From positions 16,641-80,640 of the forward strand of contig CAUJIP010000012.1 in assembly GCA_963205235.1 (NCBI GenBank): a DNA stretch of 64,000 nt, written 5' to 3'. The notes under the pieces were generated by a model that ran no database searches, was not told the origin of the DNA, and saw only the letters and a program-made list of their open reading frames with translations. Made by a program: the position numbers and the translations under genes. Source of the stretch: Pseudomonadota bacterium. Its GTDB lineage: Bacteria; Pseudomonadota; Alphaproteobacteria; Rhodobacterales; Rhodobacteraceae. This document shows positions 36,975 through 45,494 of this stretch, one piece after another. Position 1 is the first letter of the stretch. Each line of letters opens with the position of its first letter.

Positions 36975-37085
36975 GCGTGCCCCCTAATCATCCTTTGCAT
37001 CAGCGAAAGCATAACCGCGCAGGAAGTGCGGCCCGATGCGACCAAATGCCCGGTTGCCCCGAAGATTCCGTTGCACCCCGGCATC

Positions 37086-39461
37086 TCAGCTTTGCGGACG
37101 GGACTTTTTCGGATCGTAGTGCGACAGCGGCACCACAACCGCCGGAAGCCGTTTCTGCTGGCCATCCAGCTTGCCGACCTCAAGCGCGGTGCCAGCCTCG
37201 GCGTGGGCCACATCGACCCGCGCAAGGGCGATGTTCTTGCCCAGGATCGGCGAGCGTGTGGACGATGTCACCACCCCCACCTGCGCCCGCCCAAAGTGGA
37301 TGCAATCGCCGTGGCCGACCTCCACATTGCCGTCGATGTCCAGCCCGACGAATTTGTGCGTCGGGTGTTCCTTGCGCCGGATCAGCGCATCGCGACCGAT
37401 GAAATCGTCGGGCTTTGACTTCAACGGCACGGTAAAGCCCACCCCGGCCTCGAACGGGTCGGTCTGGTCGCTGAAATCGTAACCCGCGAAGATCAGCCCC
37501 GCCTCGATCCTGACCATGTCCAGCGCGGCAAGGCCCATTGGCAGGACACCCAAGTCCGCCCCCGCCGCTATCACCGCGTCATAGACGGCTTCGGCATCCT
37601 TGGGATGGCAGAAGATTTCATAGCCAAGCTCGCCCGTATAGCCGGTCCGCGACATCACAAGGGGAGCCCCGGTAGGTCCGCCCAACCGCGCGACGGCAAA
37701 GCGGAACCAGCCAAGCTCGGTCACCGTGGGTTGGGTGGCAGCAGTCCAGATGATGCGCGACAGAAGCTCACGCGAGTTCGGGCCCTGCACCGCGATGTTG
37801 TGCAACTGGTCGGTCGAGGATCGGACCAGCACCTGCAAGCCCAGCTTTTCCGCCTGATCGCGCAGCCAGATGCCGCCGTAATCGTCGCCACCGATCCAGC
37901 GGAAATTGTTCTGCCCCAGCCGGAACAAGGTGCCGTCATCGATCATGCCGCCGTGGTCATAGCACATCGCGGAATAGACGATCTGGCCCTGCGACAGCTT
38001 CTTCACGTCGCGGGTCAGGCAGTATTGCATCAGCGCCTCGGAATCCGGCCCGGTCACTTCCCACTTGCGCAGGGGGGAAAGGTCGATCACCGCGACCTTT
38101 TCGCGGCAGGCCCAGTATTCGGCGATCGGACCTTCGCGATAGGCCTGTGGCAGCCAGTATCCCTTATATTCCACCATATTGCGCGTCAGCGCCGAGGTGC
38201 GGGAATGAAAACCGGTTTCCTTGCTCATCTTCGGCTCCGCATCGGGGGTGGCACGCCAGGCAACAGCGCGCGAGAATTTTTCTTTGTCCGAATAGGTCCG
38301 GACATGGATATCGGTCGGGTTCCAGCCATTGCCGGCAGTCGTGTCATCCGGGCAGGCCGAGGACACACAGATAAGGTCGGTCAAGGCCCGCATCAGCACA
38401 AAGTCACCGGGGCGCGACCAGGCTTCGTCACTGCCCAACACGCCATGGGCATCGATGAAGGTGTTGTAGAAGAAGTTCACCGCCATCCAGCCGGGGCGCG
38501 GTTCTACCCCGGTACCGCGCAGCGCATAGTTGAAGTTGTCCGAACAGTTCACATGACCCGGATAGCCGATGTCGTCGTAGTATTTGGGTGTACAGGCCAT
38601 CGCAAAGGCATCGTGCCGACCCACGGTGTCCTGATACACTTCGATCAGCGGTTCAAAGTCCTGATCGAAGTATTTCGAATGCAGGCCCGGCATCGAATAG
38701 GCATGCCCCATGAAGCTGCGCGAGGTCGTGACGTCCAGGGGGCGTTGCAGGCCCTTGTCGATCTTGCGGGCCGAAAAACACTGGAAATCCGTCATCTGCC
38801 GCCCATCGACGTCGATGATCTGGATGTATTCACCTGCCTTCACATGGTAGGCCTGTGCGGTCGAGGATTTGACCCGCACCTCTTGCAGCGTATCGGCCAA
38901 GGGGTCCGGCAAGTCATACTGCCCGACCTTTGCCGGGTTTGCGCGCTGGATCATCAGGGTAAGCGGCGTCGCCGTATCTTGCGCCTCGGGGGCCATCGGA
39001 AGGCCGGGTGCCGCGACGACCAGCCAACCATCATCCAGCGCCGTCAGTTCGGCGCGCGCTTTGGGGGGAGCATCCAGTCCGAACAACCGCACTGCGCCGG
39101 CCTTGGCCAGATCGATCCCGCGCCGTACCAGCCCTTGTCGCAGGCGACCAAGGCCCTCTCCAGCCGCCTCACCCAGGGCAAGCATGGCCTTCAGCCCCTC
39201 GGCCTGCGAATTCGCGCCCAGCCCCAGCACCGCCGCGTCGATCCGGCCCGACTTGTCGGTCGCCACGAGTTCTGCAGCCTGCGCGCCTTCGTCGTTGATC
39301 AGAACCAACCGGTCACCAGTGCCAAGCCGCACCAGCAGCGCGCCGCCGCCCGGAATGACGTAGCGTTCCTGTCCGTGATGCCGCACAAGGTTCGACGGAG
39401 TCAAAATCCGGCTTGGGCGCGGTGGACCGGGGATGACCGAGGGATATATCGTGTCAAGCAT
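37086..39461 (-). CDS. tdm: Trimethylamine N-oxide demethylase (DUF1989-GcvT fusion)
   Basis: 791 residues. Residues 1-190 are a degenerate region, 195-385 a DUF1989-type domain, and about 420-785 a GcvT tetrahydrofolate-binding domain. This architecture is known for Tdm, which splits TMAO to dimethylamine and formaldehyde and can pass the C1 unit to tetrahydrofolate. Zinc-ligand candidates are Cys290, Cys306, Cys365 and Cys370 (A-C-T-P, V-N-C-S-D, I-C-V-S-S-A-C). GcvT motifs include S-R-T-G-Y-T-G-E-L-G-Y-E-I. It stands apart from tmm in the same island. Confidence 0.88.
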   Translation of the reverse strand: MLDTIYPSVIPGPPRPSRILTPSNLVRHHGQERYVIPGGGALLVRLGTGDRLVLINDEGAQAAELVATDKSGRIDAAVLGLGANSQAEGLKAMLALGEAAGEGLGRLRQGLVRRGIDLAKAGAVRLFGLDAPPKARAELTALDDGWLVVAAPGLPMAPEAQDTATPLTLMIQRANPAKVGQYDLPDPLADTLQEVRVKSSTAQAYHVKAGEYIQIIDVDGRQMTDFQCFSARKIDKGLQRPLDVTTSRSFMGHAYSMPGLHSKYFDQDFEPLIEVYQDTVGRHDAFAMACTPKYYDDIGYPGHVNCSDNFNYALRGTGVEPRPGWMAVNFFYNTFIDAHGVLGSDEAWSRPGDFVLMRALTDLICVSSACPDDTTAGNGWNPTDIHVRTYSDKEKFSRAVAWRATPDAEPKMSKETGFHSRTSALTRNMVEYKGYWLPQAYREGPIAEYWACREKVAVIDLSPLRKWEVTGPDSEALMQYCLTRDVKKLSQGQIVYSAMCYDHGGMIDDGTLFRLGQNNFRWIGGDDYGGIWLRDQAEKLGLQVLVRSSTDQLHNIAVQGPNSRELLSRIIWTAATQPTVTELGWFRFAVARLGGPTGAPLVMSRTGYTGELGYEIFCHPKDAEAVYDAVIAAGADLGVLPMGLAALDMVRIEAGLIFAGYDFSDQTDPFEAGVGFTVPLKSKPDDFIGRDALIRRKEHPTHKFVGLDIDGNVEVGHGDCIHFGRAQVGVVTSSTRSPILGKNIALARVDVAHAEAGTALEVGKLDGQQKRLPAVVVPLSHYDPKKSRPQS

Positions 39462-39582
39462 GTTGGCCTGCCAGAACCGGCCAACGAACTGCGGCCGTTT
39501 AATGGGGTTAAAACTTGTTCATCCAGAAGAATAGCGTCAGGTTGACGGTGATACAAGCACAAGCAAGGGAAAAGGCGCGGCA
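39462..39582. promoter_or_regulatory. Divergent tdm / EamA control region with inverted repeat
   Basis: 121 bp between divergent starts. TTGGCC (39463-39468) and GGCCAA (39479-39484) form an inverted repeat with a 10-bp gap immediately upstream of the tdm ATG, a possible operator. An AT-rich patch around 39500-39520 could hold a promoter. No regulator has been matched to the repeat. Confidence 0.4.
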
Positions 39583-40443
39583 ATGCTGTCACTAAGCTTT
39601 GGACTAACGGCGGCGCTGCTTTGGGCCACGCATGACATTCTGGCCCGCAAGTTAAGCCAGGGCGTGCCGCTTTTGCCACTGGTGGCACTTGTGCTGGGTG
39701 CTGGCTGCCTGCCGCTGGTCGCGCTGGCGCTGGGTCTGGGCGGTTGGGACAGGATGACAGGCGCGGCCTGGATCGCCGCCATTGCCTCGGGCTTTGCTAT
39801 GAGCCTTGCCATCGGCGGGCTGTACCGTGCGTTCAGCATGGCCCCGGTGCGGCTGGTCTCGCCCATCGTCGGGGCCTATCCCCTGCTGATCCTGATCATC
39901 GCCGCCGCGCAGGGACGGACCATCACGGACGGAGACTGGCTGGCCGTCGCGCTGATCGTCGCCGGGATCGCCATTGTCGCGATGACCTCGCGGGAGGATA
40001 CGCCCGGCGCCTCTGCCGCGCCGCCATGGCTTGCCATCACCTGGGCCGTCCTGGCAGCAGTGGGCTTTGCCGGGACATTCGCGCTGGGTCAACTGGCCGC
40101 AAGGTTGGGATCGGACCTGCCGGTCATGCTGGCCGGTCGGGTGGTTGCATTTGCCATCCTGATCGCCCTGATCGGCTGGAGCCGTGGCCCCGCCCTTCCC
40201 CCGCGCCGATATATCTGGGTGCTGATCGGGATGGGGCTGATCGACGCGCTGGCGCTGGGTCTGGTCACTGCGGCTGGATCGCTGCCCAAGGCGGAATATG
40301 CCTCGGTCTCTTCTTCGCTTTTCGGGGTGCTGACCGTGCTTCTGGCGGTCTGGTTCCTGAAGGAACACGCCCGCCCGGTACAATGGCTGGGCATCGCCAC
40401 GGTGTTTTCCGGGATCGCGGTTCTGGGGGTGCAGAGTTTGTAG
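39583..40443 (+). CDS. EamA/DMT-family transporter
   Basis: 286 residues with ten hydrophobic segments in two EamA repeats (about residues 1-130 and 150-285). It starts with L-T-A-A-L-L-W-A-T-H-D-I-L and the second repeat closes with V-W-F-L-K-E-H-A-R-P-V-Q-W-L-G. DMT proteins usually export small metabolites. Its position divergent to tdm suggests handling of an amine or amine-derived compound, but that is inference. Confidence 0.85.
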   Translation: MLSLSFGLTAALLWATHDILARKLSQGVPLLPLVALVLGAGCLPLVALALGLGGWDRMTGAAWIAAIASGFAMSLAIGGLYRAFSMAPVRLVSPIVGAYPLLILIIAAAQGRTITDGDWLAVALIVAGIAIVAMTSREDTPGASAAPPWLAITWAVLAAVGFAGTFALGQLAARLGSDLPVMLAGRVVAFAILIALIGWSRGPALPPRRYIWVLIGMGLIDALALGLVTAAGSLPKAEYASVSSSLFGVLTVLLAVWFLKEHARPVQWLGIATVFSGIAVLGVQSL

Positions 40444-40472
40444 GATGGGCAATATTGCCCATCCTCCGATGC

Positions 40473-41474
40473 CTATTCCGCTGCTTCCACCCGCTGCGGC
40501 GCGGCCCGGCGCAGGTTCTGCGTCAACCGCCGTTCATCGCGCGGACTGACGCCGAACAGGTCCAGATAATGTCGGCTCATCGGGCCCGAACTCATGTACC
40601 CGACCGAGGCCGCAATCTCGCGGAAGCTGTCGTTGGAATACAAAACCCGCTGCCGCGCCTTCATCAGCCGCAGGTGGTGGTAATAGCGCAGGGGGCTTTG
40701 CCCGGTTTCCCGTTTGAACATCCGTTCGAAATGCCGCCCTGACAGGCCCACTGCGGACGCAACGTCGGGGATTCGCAGCGGGTCTTCGACATGGGACTCG
40801 AACAGCCGGATCGCTTCGCGGATCGGGGCGGGCAGAGTGTCCGTCGTGCCACCAGAGCGGGCCACAGGAACCTTCTGACTGGCATCGGCATCACGCACGA
40901 ACGGATGCTGGAACCAACAGGCGACTTCGGTCATGCAGTCGCGGCCCAGTCGTTCCTCGATCAGCCTCAACATAAGGTCGAAGACCGCGCCGGCCCCACT
41001 GGCCGTGATCCGCCGCCCTTCGCGCAGGATCGTCACCTCTCGCGCCTCGATCGCCGGGAAGTCCGCCTTGAAAGCCGCCTCATAGCACCAATGTACCGAA
41101 CAGGGCCGCCCCTCCATCAGCCCGGCACGGGCCAGAGGGAAGATGCCGCCCGAAAAGGCCCCAAGCGTCACCCCGGTACGATCAAGCCAGCGCAGGCGTG
41201 CCGGGCTGCGCCTCGGGTCGCCGAATTCCGCCGTGGGGGGCGAGATCAGGTAAAGCTGATCCACCCCCTCCAGCTCTTGCAGGGTCACGTCAGGATCAAA
41301 GCCGATTTCAGCCGAGGACCGCACCGGCGCAGAGGTCTCGGCCACCAGTGTCCAGACGAACTCACGCCGCCCGGTGATCTCGTTCGCCGCGCGCAGCGGT
41401 TCGATGGCCGAGGTCAGGCAGGCCATCGGAAAACCCGGGAACATCAGGAACCCAAGGCGCAGCGGGGCGGCCAT
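40473..41474 (-). CDS. GlxA-family transcriptional regulator (DJ-1/PfpI-like plus AraC HTH)
   Basis: 333 residues from ATG 41474. Residues 1-190 are the amidotransferase-like sensor domain (F-L-M-F-P-G-F-P, with G-A-F-S-G-G-I-F in place of the usual Cys nucleophile elbow, so probably not catalytic). The AraC domain is C-terminal: I-P-D-V-A-S-A-V-G-L-S-G-R-H-F-E-R-M-F-K-R and I-A-A-S-V-G-Y-M-S-S. Relatives control glycine betaine, carnitine and dimethylglycine use. It lies 12 bp after dmmC on the same strand, so it is likely the last gene of the dmm operon and the local regulator. Confidence 0.88.
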   Translation of the reverse strand: MAAPLRLGFLMFPGFPMACLTSAIEPLRAANEITGRREFVWTLVAETSAPVRSSAEIGFDPDVTLQELEGVDQLYLISPPTAEFGDPRRSPARLRWLDRTGVTLGAFSGGIFPLARAGLMEGRPCSVHWCYEAAFKADFPAIEAREVTILREGRRITASGAGAVFDLMLRLIEERLGRDCMTEVACWFQHPFVRDADASQKVPVARSGGTTDTLPAPIREAIRLFESHVEDPLRIPDVASAVGLSGRHFERMFKRETGQSPLRYYHHLRLMKARQRVLYSNDSFREIAASVGYMSSGPMSRHYLDLFGVSPRDERRLTQNLRRAAPQRVEAAE

Positions 41475-41486
41475 CAATCTGCCCGA

Positions 41487-42551
41487 TCAGTCATCTGCCC
41501 ACCATCCCGCCGAGGTCGGGGCACCGTCATCATGCTTTGACAGCCACTCGACCATGGCAGGCCGGTTGCGGATGAACCCCTTGTAGGTCGCAAGGTCCGG
41601 ATGGATGTCGCGCACGATCCGGTGCAGGCGGCGGCCCCATTTTGGAACCGTGACGATTTGCTCGAAACTGCCCAGATAGCAGCGGATGTCGAAGGCAATC
41701 GCGTTGGATCGGGGCAGACGGTAAAGCGACTGCAGTTCGACCCGCAGATGCTGTTTGCGGCCTAAATTCTCTTGAGTCAGCGTGGTCTTCGTCGGCCCCC
41801 ATTTCGGATAGGTCTCGGGTGCCGTGTCCAGAAGAGGGTTGACCGTCATGGTCCAGTTGAACCGACGGACCGGTGAGCCGTGCTGCAGCTTCAAGAGAAA
41901 CTTGAGCGCCCGGTCAAAGACCCCCATCTGATGCGCCAGCGGCACCGGAGCGTGCCATTCCATGAAGTTCATCCCGACATCGAAATCGACCGACCAGTCG
42001 GCCTGACTGGTGGCGATGCCTGCGTCCATCCACAACGTCCCGTCGCGCTCGTCCTGCAGGGTCCAGTCGCCTTGCGTCTGGCGCATGATGTATTCGAATG
42101 GGGGATAAGGCAGGGTCGATTCGTCAAGGAATGTGAACGACTGTTCAATTCCAAGCGGGCGGTTGATCCAGTGCCAGCGATCACCGTTCTTGGTCAGGGA
42201 AAACCACTGCGGATAGTCCCGCGCCTTGCTCTCCATCACCAGTTCCAGCGTGTCCCAACCCGCCAGCGTCATGTGCGGCAGGGACTGGCAACGCAGGGGA
42301 TCCTCGGCCAGAACCTTGGCGCGATCAATCATCTCGCTGACATAGTGCTCGTCTACGTCCAGCATATTTTCGAAGACCGTACCCTTTCGGCCCGGAACAT
42401 GCGGCTCCATGTTGACCGAATACATGTAGTCGTCACGGTCGAAGGGAAACGGAAACCGCCGGATATCGCTGTTGCGATAGGTAAAGTCGTCGCGGAACGT
42501 TTCCGACTTGAAAAAGTCGCCAAACGCGCCGGGCTTGAAATCAAGGCTCAT
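41487..42551 (-). CDS. dmmC: Dimethylamine monooxygenase subunit DmmC (DUF3445, haem-dependent oxidative N-demethylase)
   Basis: 354 residues. The family features of DUF3445 are visible: R-R-F-P-F-P-F-D-R-D-D-Y, L-P-H-M-T-L-A-G-W-D-T-L, and M-T-V-N-P-L-L-D-T, and the C-terminal L-S-K-H-D-D-G. Proteins of this family are haem oxygenases that remove methyl groups from secondary amines. With DmmA and DmmB it should oxidise dimethylamine to methylamine and formaldehyde. The order dmmD-A-B-C matches the characterised cluster of Ruegeria pomeroyi. It starts 9 bp after dmmB. Confidence 0.87.
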   Translation of the reverse strand: MSLDFKPGAFGDFFKSETFRDDFTYRNSDIRRFPFPFDRDDYMYSVNMEPHVPGRKGTVFENMLDVDEHYVSEMIDRAKVLAEDPLRCQSLPHMTLAGWDTLELVMESKARDYPQWFSLTKNGDRWHWINRPLGIEQSFTFLDESTLPYPPFEYIMRQTQGDWTLQDERDGTLWMDAGIATSQADWSVDFDVGMNFMEWHAPVPLAHQMGVFDRALKFLLKLQHGSPVRRFNWTMTVNPLLDTAPETYPKWGPTKTTLTQENLGRKQHLRVELQSLYRLPRSNAIAFDIRCYLGSFEQIVTVPKWGRRLHRIVRDIHPDLATYKGFIRNRPAMVEWLSKHDDGAPTSAGWWADD

Positions 42552-42560
42552 TCTGGCCTC

Positions 42561-43523
42561 CTACCTTTCGATGACAAGGGTTTTGCCCTCAAAGCGGCTT
42601 ACACAGGGCATGATCTTCTGGCCCGCTGCATGTTCCTCGGGCGTCAGCCAGTGGTCGCGGTGCAGGATTGTCCCATCGCATTTGTGAACATTCGTTTCGC
42701 ACTGCCCGCAGGCCCCGCCCCGGCAAAGATAGGGGGCATCAACCCCCGCCGCCTCCATCGCCTCCAGCAGGCTTTGCGTCGTGCCTACGGTGATCGTCTT
42801 GCCGCTGACAGCAAGCTGGACATCAAATGGCTTGCCGGTGCCAGGGGCCAGGAATTCTTCATGGTGCAGGGCGGGCTTTGGCCAGCCCATTCCTTCGGCG
42901 GTGGACAGGACCCAGGCAATCATCCCCTTCGGCCCGCAGACATAAAGATGCGTGCCGATGGGCTGGGTCGCAAGCAAGGTTTTCAGGTCGATCTGCTGCT
43001 TTTGATCGTCAAAATAGCAATGCACCCGCCCCGGATGCGCGGCGGTCAGACGGTCCATATAGGCACCCAGCGGTTTTGACCGCGCCGAATAGTGCAGCTC
43101 GAACTTGCCTCCGAAATGCGCAAGCTGGGAAATCTGGGCAAGGAACGGCGTGATGCCGATGCCGCCGGCAATCATCAGGTGCTTCTTTGCCCGGTTATCC
43201 AGCGGGAACAGGTTCAGAGGATGGCTAAGAACCATCTCCATCCCCGGCTTGACATGCTGGTGCATGTAAAGCGAACCACCCCGGCCCTGATCATCCCGAC
43301 GGACCGAGATTTCATAGCCCGACCGATCCTCGGGGTCGGACATCAGCGAATAGGGGTTCAGGCGTCGGGTGCCATGATCGTCCATCTCGACGACAACATG
43401 CGCACCACCGGAAAATGCCGGCAGGTCCGATCCGTCGCGGGCGACGAAACGGAACCGCTTGATCAGCTCGTTGACTTCCACAACCTCGGCCACCCGGACC
43501 TGAAGCTTCGCGCCGCCGCTCAT
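42561..43523 (-). CDS. dmmB: Dimethylamine monooxygenase subunit DmmB (ferredoxin reductase-like)
   Basis: 320 residues from ATG 43523, overlapping the dmmA stop by 4 bp. It has an FMN/FAD-binding domain with R-L-N-P-Y-S-L-M, a nucleotide-binding domain (I-A-G-G-I-G-I-T-P-F, Y-V-C-G-P-K-G-M), and a C-terminal plant-type [2Fe-2S] domain with Y-L-C-R-G-G-A-C-G-Q-C-E. This is the phthalate dioxygenase reductase/VanB layout. It should supply electrons from NAD(P)H to the haem subunit. Confidence 0.88.
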   Translation of the reverse strand: MSGGAKLQVRVAEVVEVNELIKRFRFVARDGSDLPAFSGGAHVVVEMDDHGTRRLNPYSLMSDPEDRSGYEISVRRDDQGRGGSLYMHQHVKPGMEMVLSHPLNLFPLDNRAKKHLMIAGGIGITPFLAQISQLAHFGGKFELHYSARSKPLGAYMDRLTAAHPGRVHCYFDDQKQQIDLKTLLATQPIGTHLYVCGPKGMIAWVLSTAEGMGWPKPALHHEEFLAPGTGKPFDVQLAVSGKTITVGTTQSLLEAMEAAGVDAPYLCRGGACGQCETNVHKCDGTILHRDHWLTPEEHAAGQKIMPCVSRFEGKTLVIER

Positions 43524-44146
43524 TTGAACCTCACCACGCTTTCGGGCACCTGGCCCGGGTCTTCCGCATCGATGTTCACCCCCTGAAAGGCGGCAAGCCG
43601 ACGCGAGTAATGATCGCGGACAAAGAGGTTCAGCCCGCAATGGCTGCATTTGAACGGATCGGTCGCGACGTTTTCCGTGATGCCCTTGCAATGCACGCAC
43701 TGCACCCGCCGCAGCGTCGACCCGCGATGTTCCTTCTGGATCGCGACATGCGGAAAGCCGGTGTTCATGATGTCGCGTTCGGCCTGGCCGATCAGGCCCT
43801 CGGTTCCCGCCAGATAGAACTGCGTGCCCATATGGGCATCCAGCAGAACACGCGCCAGACGCGGCAGCATCGCCGGAATCGTCGGCGCGCGGTAGAACTG
43901 CGCCGCACCCAAAGCCTCAAGCTTGGCAGTCAGGTCGGTGCCGTTCGGGCCAGGCGTGTACATCACATGCGCCGCGGCAAGGATTTCCGCGCGGTTGTCC
44001 GCCTTGGCCAGCATGTCCACGACGGCATCAGCCCCTTCACCATCGGCGACGATCAGATGCAGGCTGGCGAGGCGGGGTTCCAGCGGAGCATAGACAGGGC
44101 GCGTCCTGATCGACGGCGCGTCCACGGGGGTCAGGTCAATCTTCAC
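43520..44146 (-). CDS. dmmA: Dimethylamine monooxygenase subunit DmmA
   Basis: 208 residues. The middle region is Rossmann-like. The C-terminus carries two zinc- or metal-ligand cysteine pairs, V-H-C-K-G after an upstream C-V, and F-K-C-S-H-C-G-L, as in a zinc ribbon, ending R-R-L-A-A-F-Q-G-V. It resembles the DmmA-like family, the small subunit of dimethylamine monooxygenase. Its exact role is not known. A hairpin with a short U-tract separates it from dmmD. Confidence 0.82.
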   Translation of the reverse strand: MKIDLTPVDAPSIRTRPVYAPLEPRLASLHLIVADGEGADAVVDMLAKADNRAEILAAAHVMYTPGPNGTDLTAKLEALGAAQFYRAPTIPAMLPRLARVLLDAHMGTQFYLAGTEGLIGQAERDIMNTGFPHVAIQKEHRGSTLRRVQCVHCKGITENVATDPFKCSHCGLNLFVRDHYSRRLAAFQGVNIDAEDPGQVPESVVRFK

Positions 44147-44161
44147 GGGTCCGTTCCTTGG

Positions 44162-44190
44162 AAAAGGGGCCCGCCCTTGTGGGCAGGCCC
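44162..44190 (-). terminator. Possible attenuator between dmmD and dmmA
   Basis: On the minus strand a 10-bp stem (one G-U pair) with ACAA loop is followed by CTTTTCC. Arms are 44181-44190 and 44167-44176. It lies 10 bp after the dmmD stop codon. It may end part of the transcripts so that dmmD is made in excess over dmmABC. Confidence 0.65.
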
Positions 44191-44200
44191 TGATCTGGTC

Positions 44201-45340
44201 TTAGTCCTTGGCCGTGCGGCGTTTCTTGTCCACGTCATAGAACGGCAGCGAATGCGATACGGCCTTCAGCGGGCCATGCGTTCCGCAACGCACCTCGACC
44301 TCGGTGCCGTTGTTGGCGCAATCGACAGGCAGGCGGGCGATGGCAACGACCCAGTCGTTCAGGGGCGAATACATCGGCTGGGTGACAACGCCGATCTTTT
44401 TGCCATCCTTGAAGATGGGCGCGTTGCCCGGAACCTTGGTCTTGTCCGCGAACTTCAGGCCCGAAATCTTGAAGCGTTCCTTGCCCTGCAGGCGGTAATG
44501 CTCTTCCGCGCCACGGAAGCCGGTCTTGCCCTTGGTCACAGTCCAGTCAAGGCCAAGCTCCCACAGGGTATCGCCGGGGCCTTCGTTTTCGAACGGATAC
44601 ATTTCCGAGTTGTCGAAGGGGAAGAACAGCAGATACGATTCCGCCCGCAGCATATCCAGCGTCGTGAACCGGCAGGGGATGATCCCCATGCTGGCGCCTT
44701 CTTCCAGGATACGGTCCCAGATCTCGCCCGCGTCCTGTCCCCGGCAGAAGATTTCATAGCCGCGTTCGCCGGTATAGCCGGTGCGCGACAGGGTGATCGG
44801 CTTGCCGAACAGCATCGCGGGCATGTGGCCCATATAGGGAAGCTGGCGGACGCCAGGAATGTGCTTTTCCAGATAGTCCACCGCCAGCGGCCCCTGCAGC
44901 GACAGGTCATGCAGGTTGTCGTCGAACCGGATCGATACATCGCGCCCCGTCGCCGCCATCGTCAGCTGCTCATGCCCCTGGCCCGAGCCATGCACGACGG
45001 TATAGCTGTTCGGCCCCATCCGGTAGATGATGCAGTCGTCGACGAACTTGCCCGCGTCGTTCAGCATGCAGGCATAGACCGACTTGCCGGGGGCAATCTT
45101 TTCCGGGTCGCGGGTGGTGGCGCGGTCGATCACATGGCTGGCCGCGTGGCCGGTGATGTGCATCTTTTTCAGGCCGGACACATCCATCAGCCCCGCCTTG
45201 GTGCGGATAGCCATGTATTCGGCATTGGGGTCGCCTTTGGAATAGGACCATGCGGTTCCCATCCCGCTCCAGTCTTCAAGATTCGAGCCAAGCGCGCGGT
45301 GACGGTCCGCCAGCGTGGAAAAGCGCCAGGAATTGGTCAT
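44201..45340 (-). CDS. dmmD: Dimethylamine-associated GcvT-like tetrahydrofolate protein DmmD
   Basis: 379 residues from ATG 45340, with GGGAGAC 5 bases upstream. It is a stand-alone aminomethyltransferase-fold protein: L-Q-G-P-L-A-V-D-Y, then L-S-R-T-G-Y-T-G-E-R-G-Y-E-I-F, and I-P-C-R-F-T-T-L-D-M-L-R-A-E. In R. pomeroyi DmmD is dispensable for the monooxygenase reaction in E. coli but needed for growth on methylated amines, consistent with moving formaldehyde to tetrahydrofolate. It heads the dmmDABC-regulator unit. Confidence 0.86.
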   Translation of the reverse strand: MTNSWRFSTLADRHRALGSNLEDWSGMGTAWSYSKGDPNAEYMAIRTKAGLMDVSGLKKMHITGHAASHVIDRATTRDPEKIAPGKSVYACMLNDAGKFVDDCIIYRMGPNSYTVVHGSGQGHEQLTMAATGRDVSIRFDDNLHDLSLQGPLAVDYLEKHIPGVRQLPYMGHMPAMLFGKPITLSRTGYTGERGYEIFCRGQDAGEIWDRILEEGASMGIIPCRFTTLDMLRAESYLLFFPFDNSEMYPFENEGPGDTLWELGLDWTVTKGKTGFRGAEEHYRLQGKERFKISGLKFADKTKVPGNAPIFKDGKKIGVVTQPMYSPLNDWVVAIARLPVDCANNGTEVEVRCGTHGPLKAVSHSLPFYDVDKKRRTAKD

Positions 45341-45362
45341 GTGAAGTCTCCCTGCAGGGTTT

Positions 45363-45377
45363 GTAATTTGCGCCAAG
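45363..45377 (-). promoter_or_regulatory. Sequence element upstream of dmmD shared with the APC permease promoter
   Basis: The 15 bp here (minus strand CTTGGCGCAAATTAC) match 47529-47543 upstream of the permease at 13 of 15 positions. A shorter relative, GGCGCAACTTTG, lies upstream of tmm near 49087-49097. It starts 23 bp before the dmmD ATG. It may be an operator for a common regulator. Confidence 0.4.
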
Positions 45378-45445
45378 TGTCAGGCGATTCCCGCCAGAAA
45401 GCAATAATGAAGTGCAACAATCTTTCTTGTGAGAAAACATATGCA

Positions 45446-45474
45446 AAAAGAAAAGGCCGCCCCGAAGGGCGGCC
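45446..45474 (-). terminator. Rho-independent terminator of the APC permease gene
   Basis: On the minus strand an 8-bp G/C stem (45467-45474 with 45455-45462) and a TTCG loop are followed by TTTTCTTTT. It lies 20 bp after the stop codon of the permease gene and before the dmmD promoter. Loop and U-tract are textbook. Confidence 0.9.
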
Positions 45475-45494
45475 ATTTCAGTGCTTTTTCCGTC

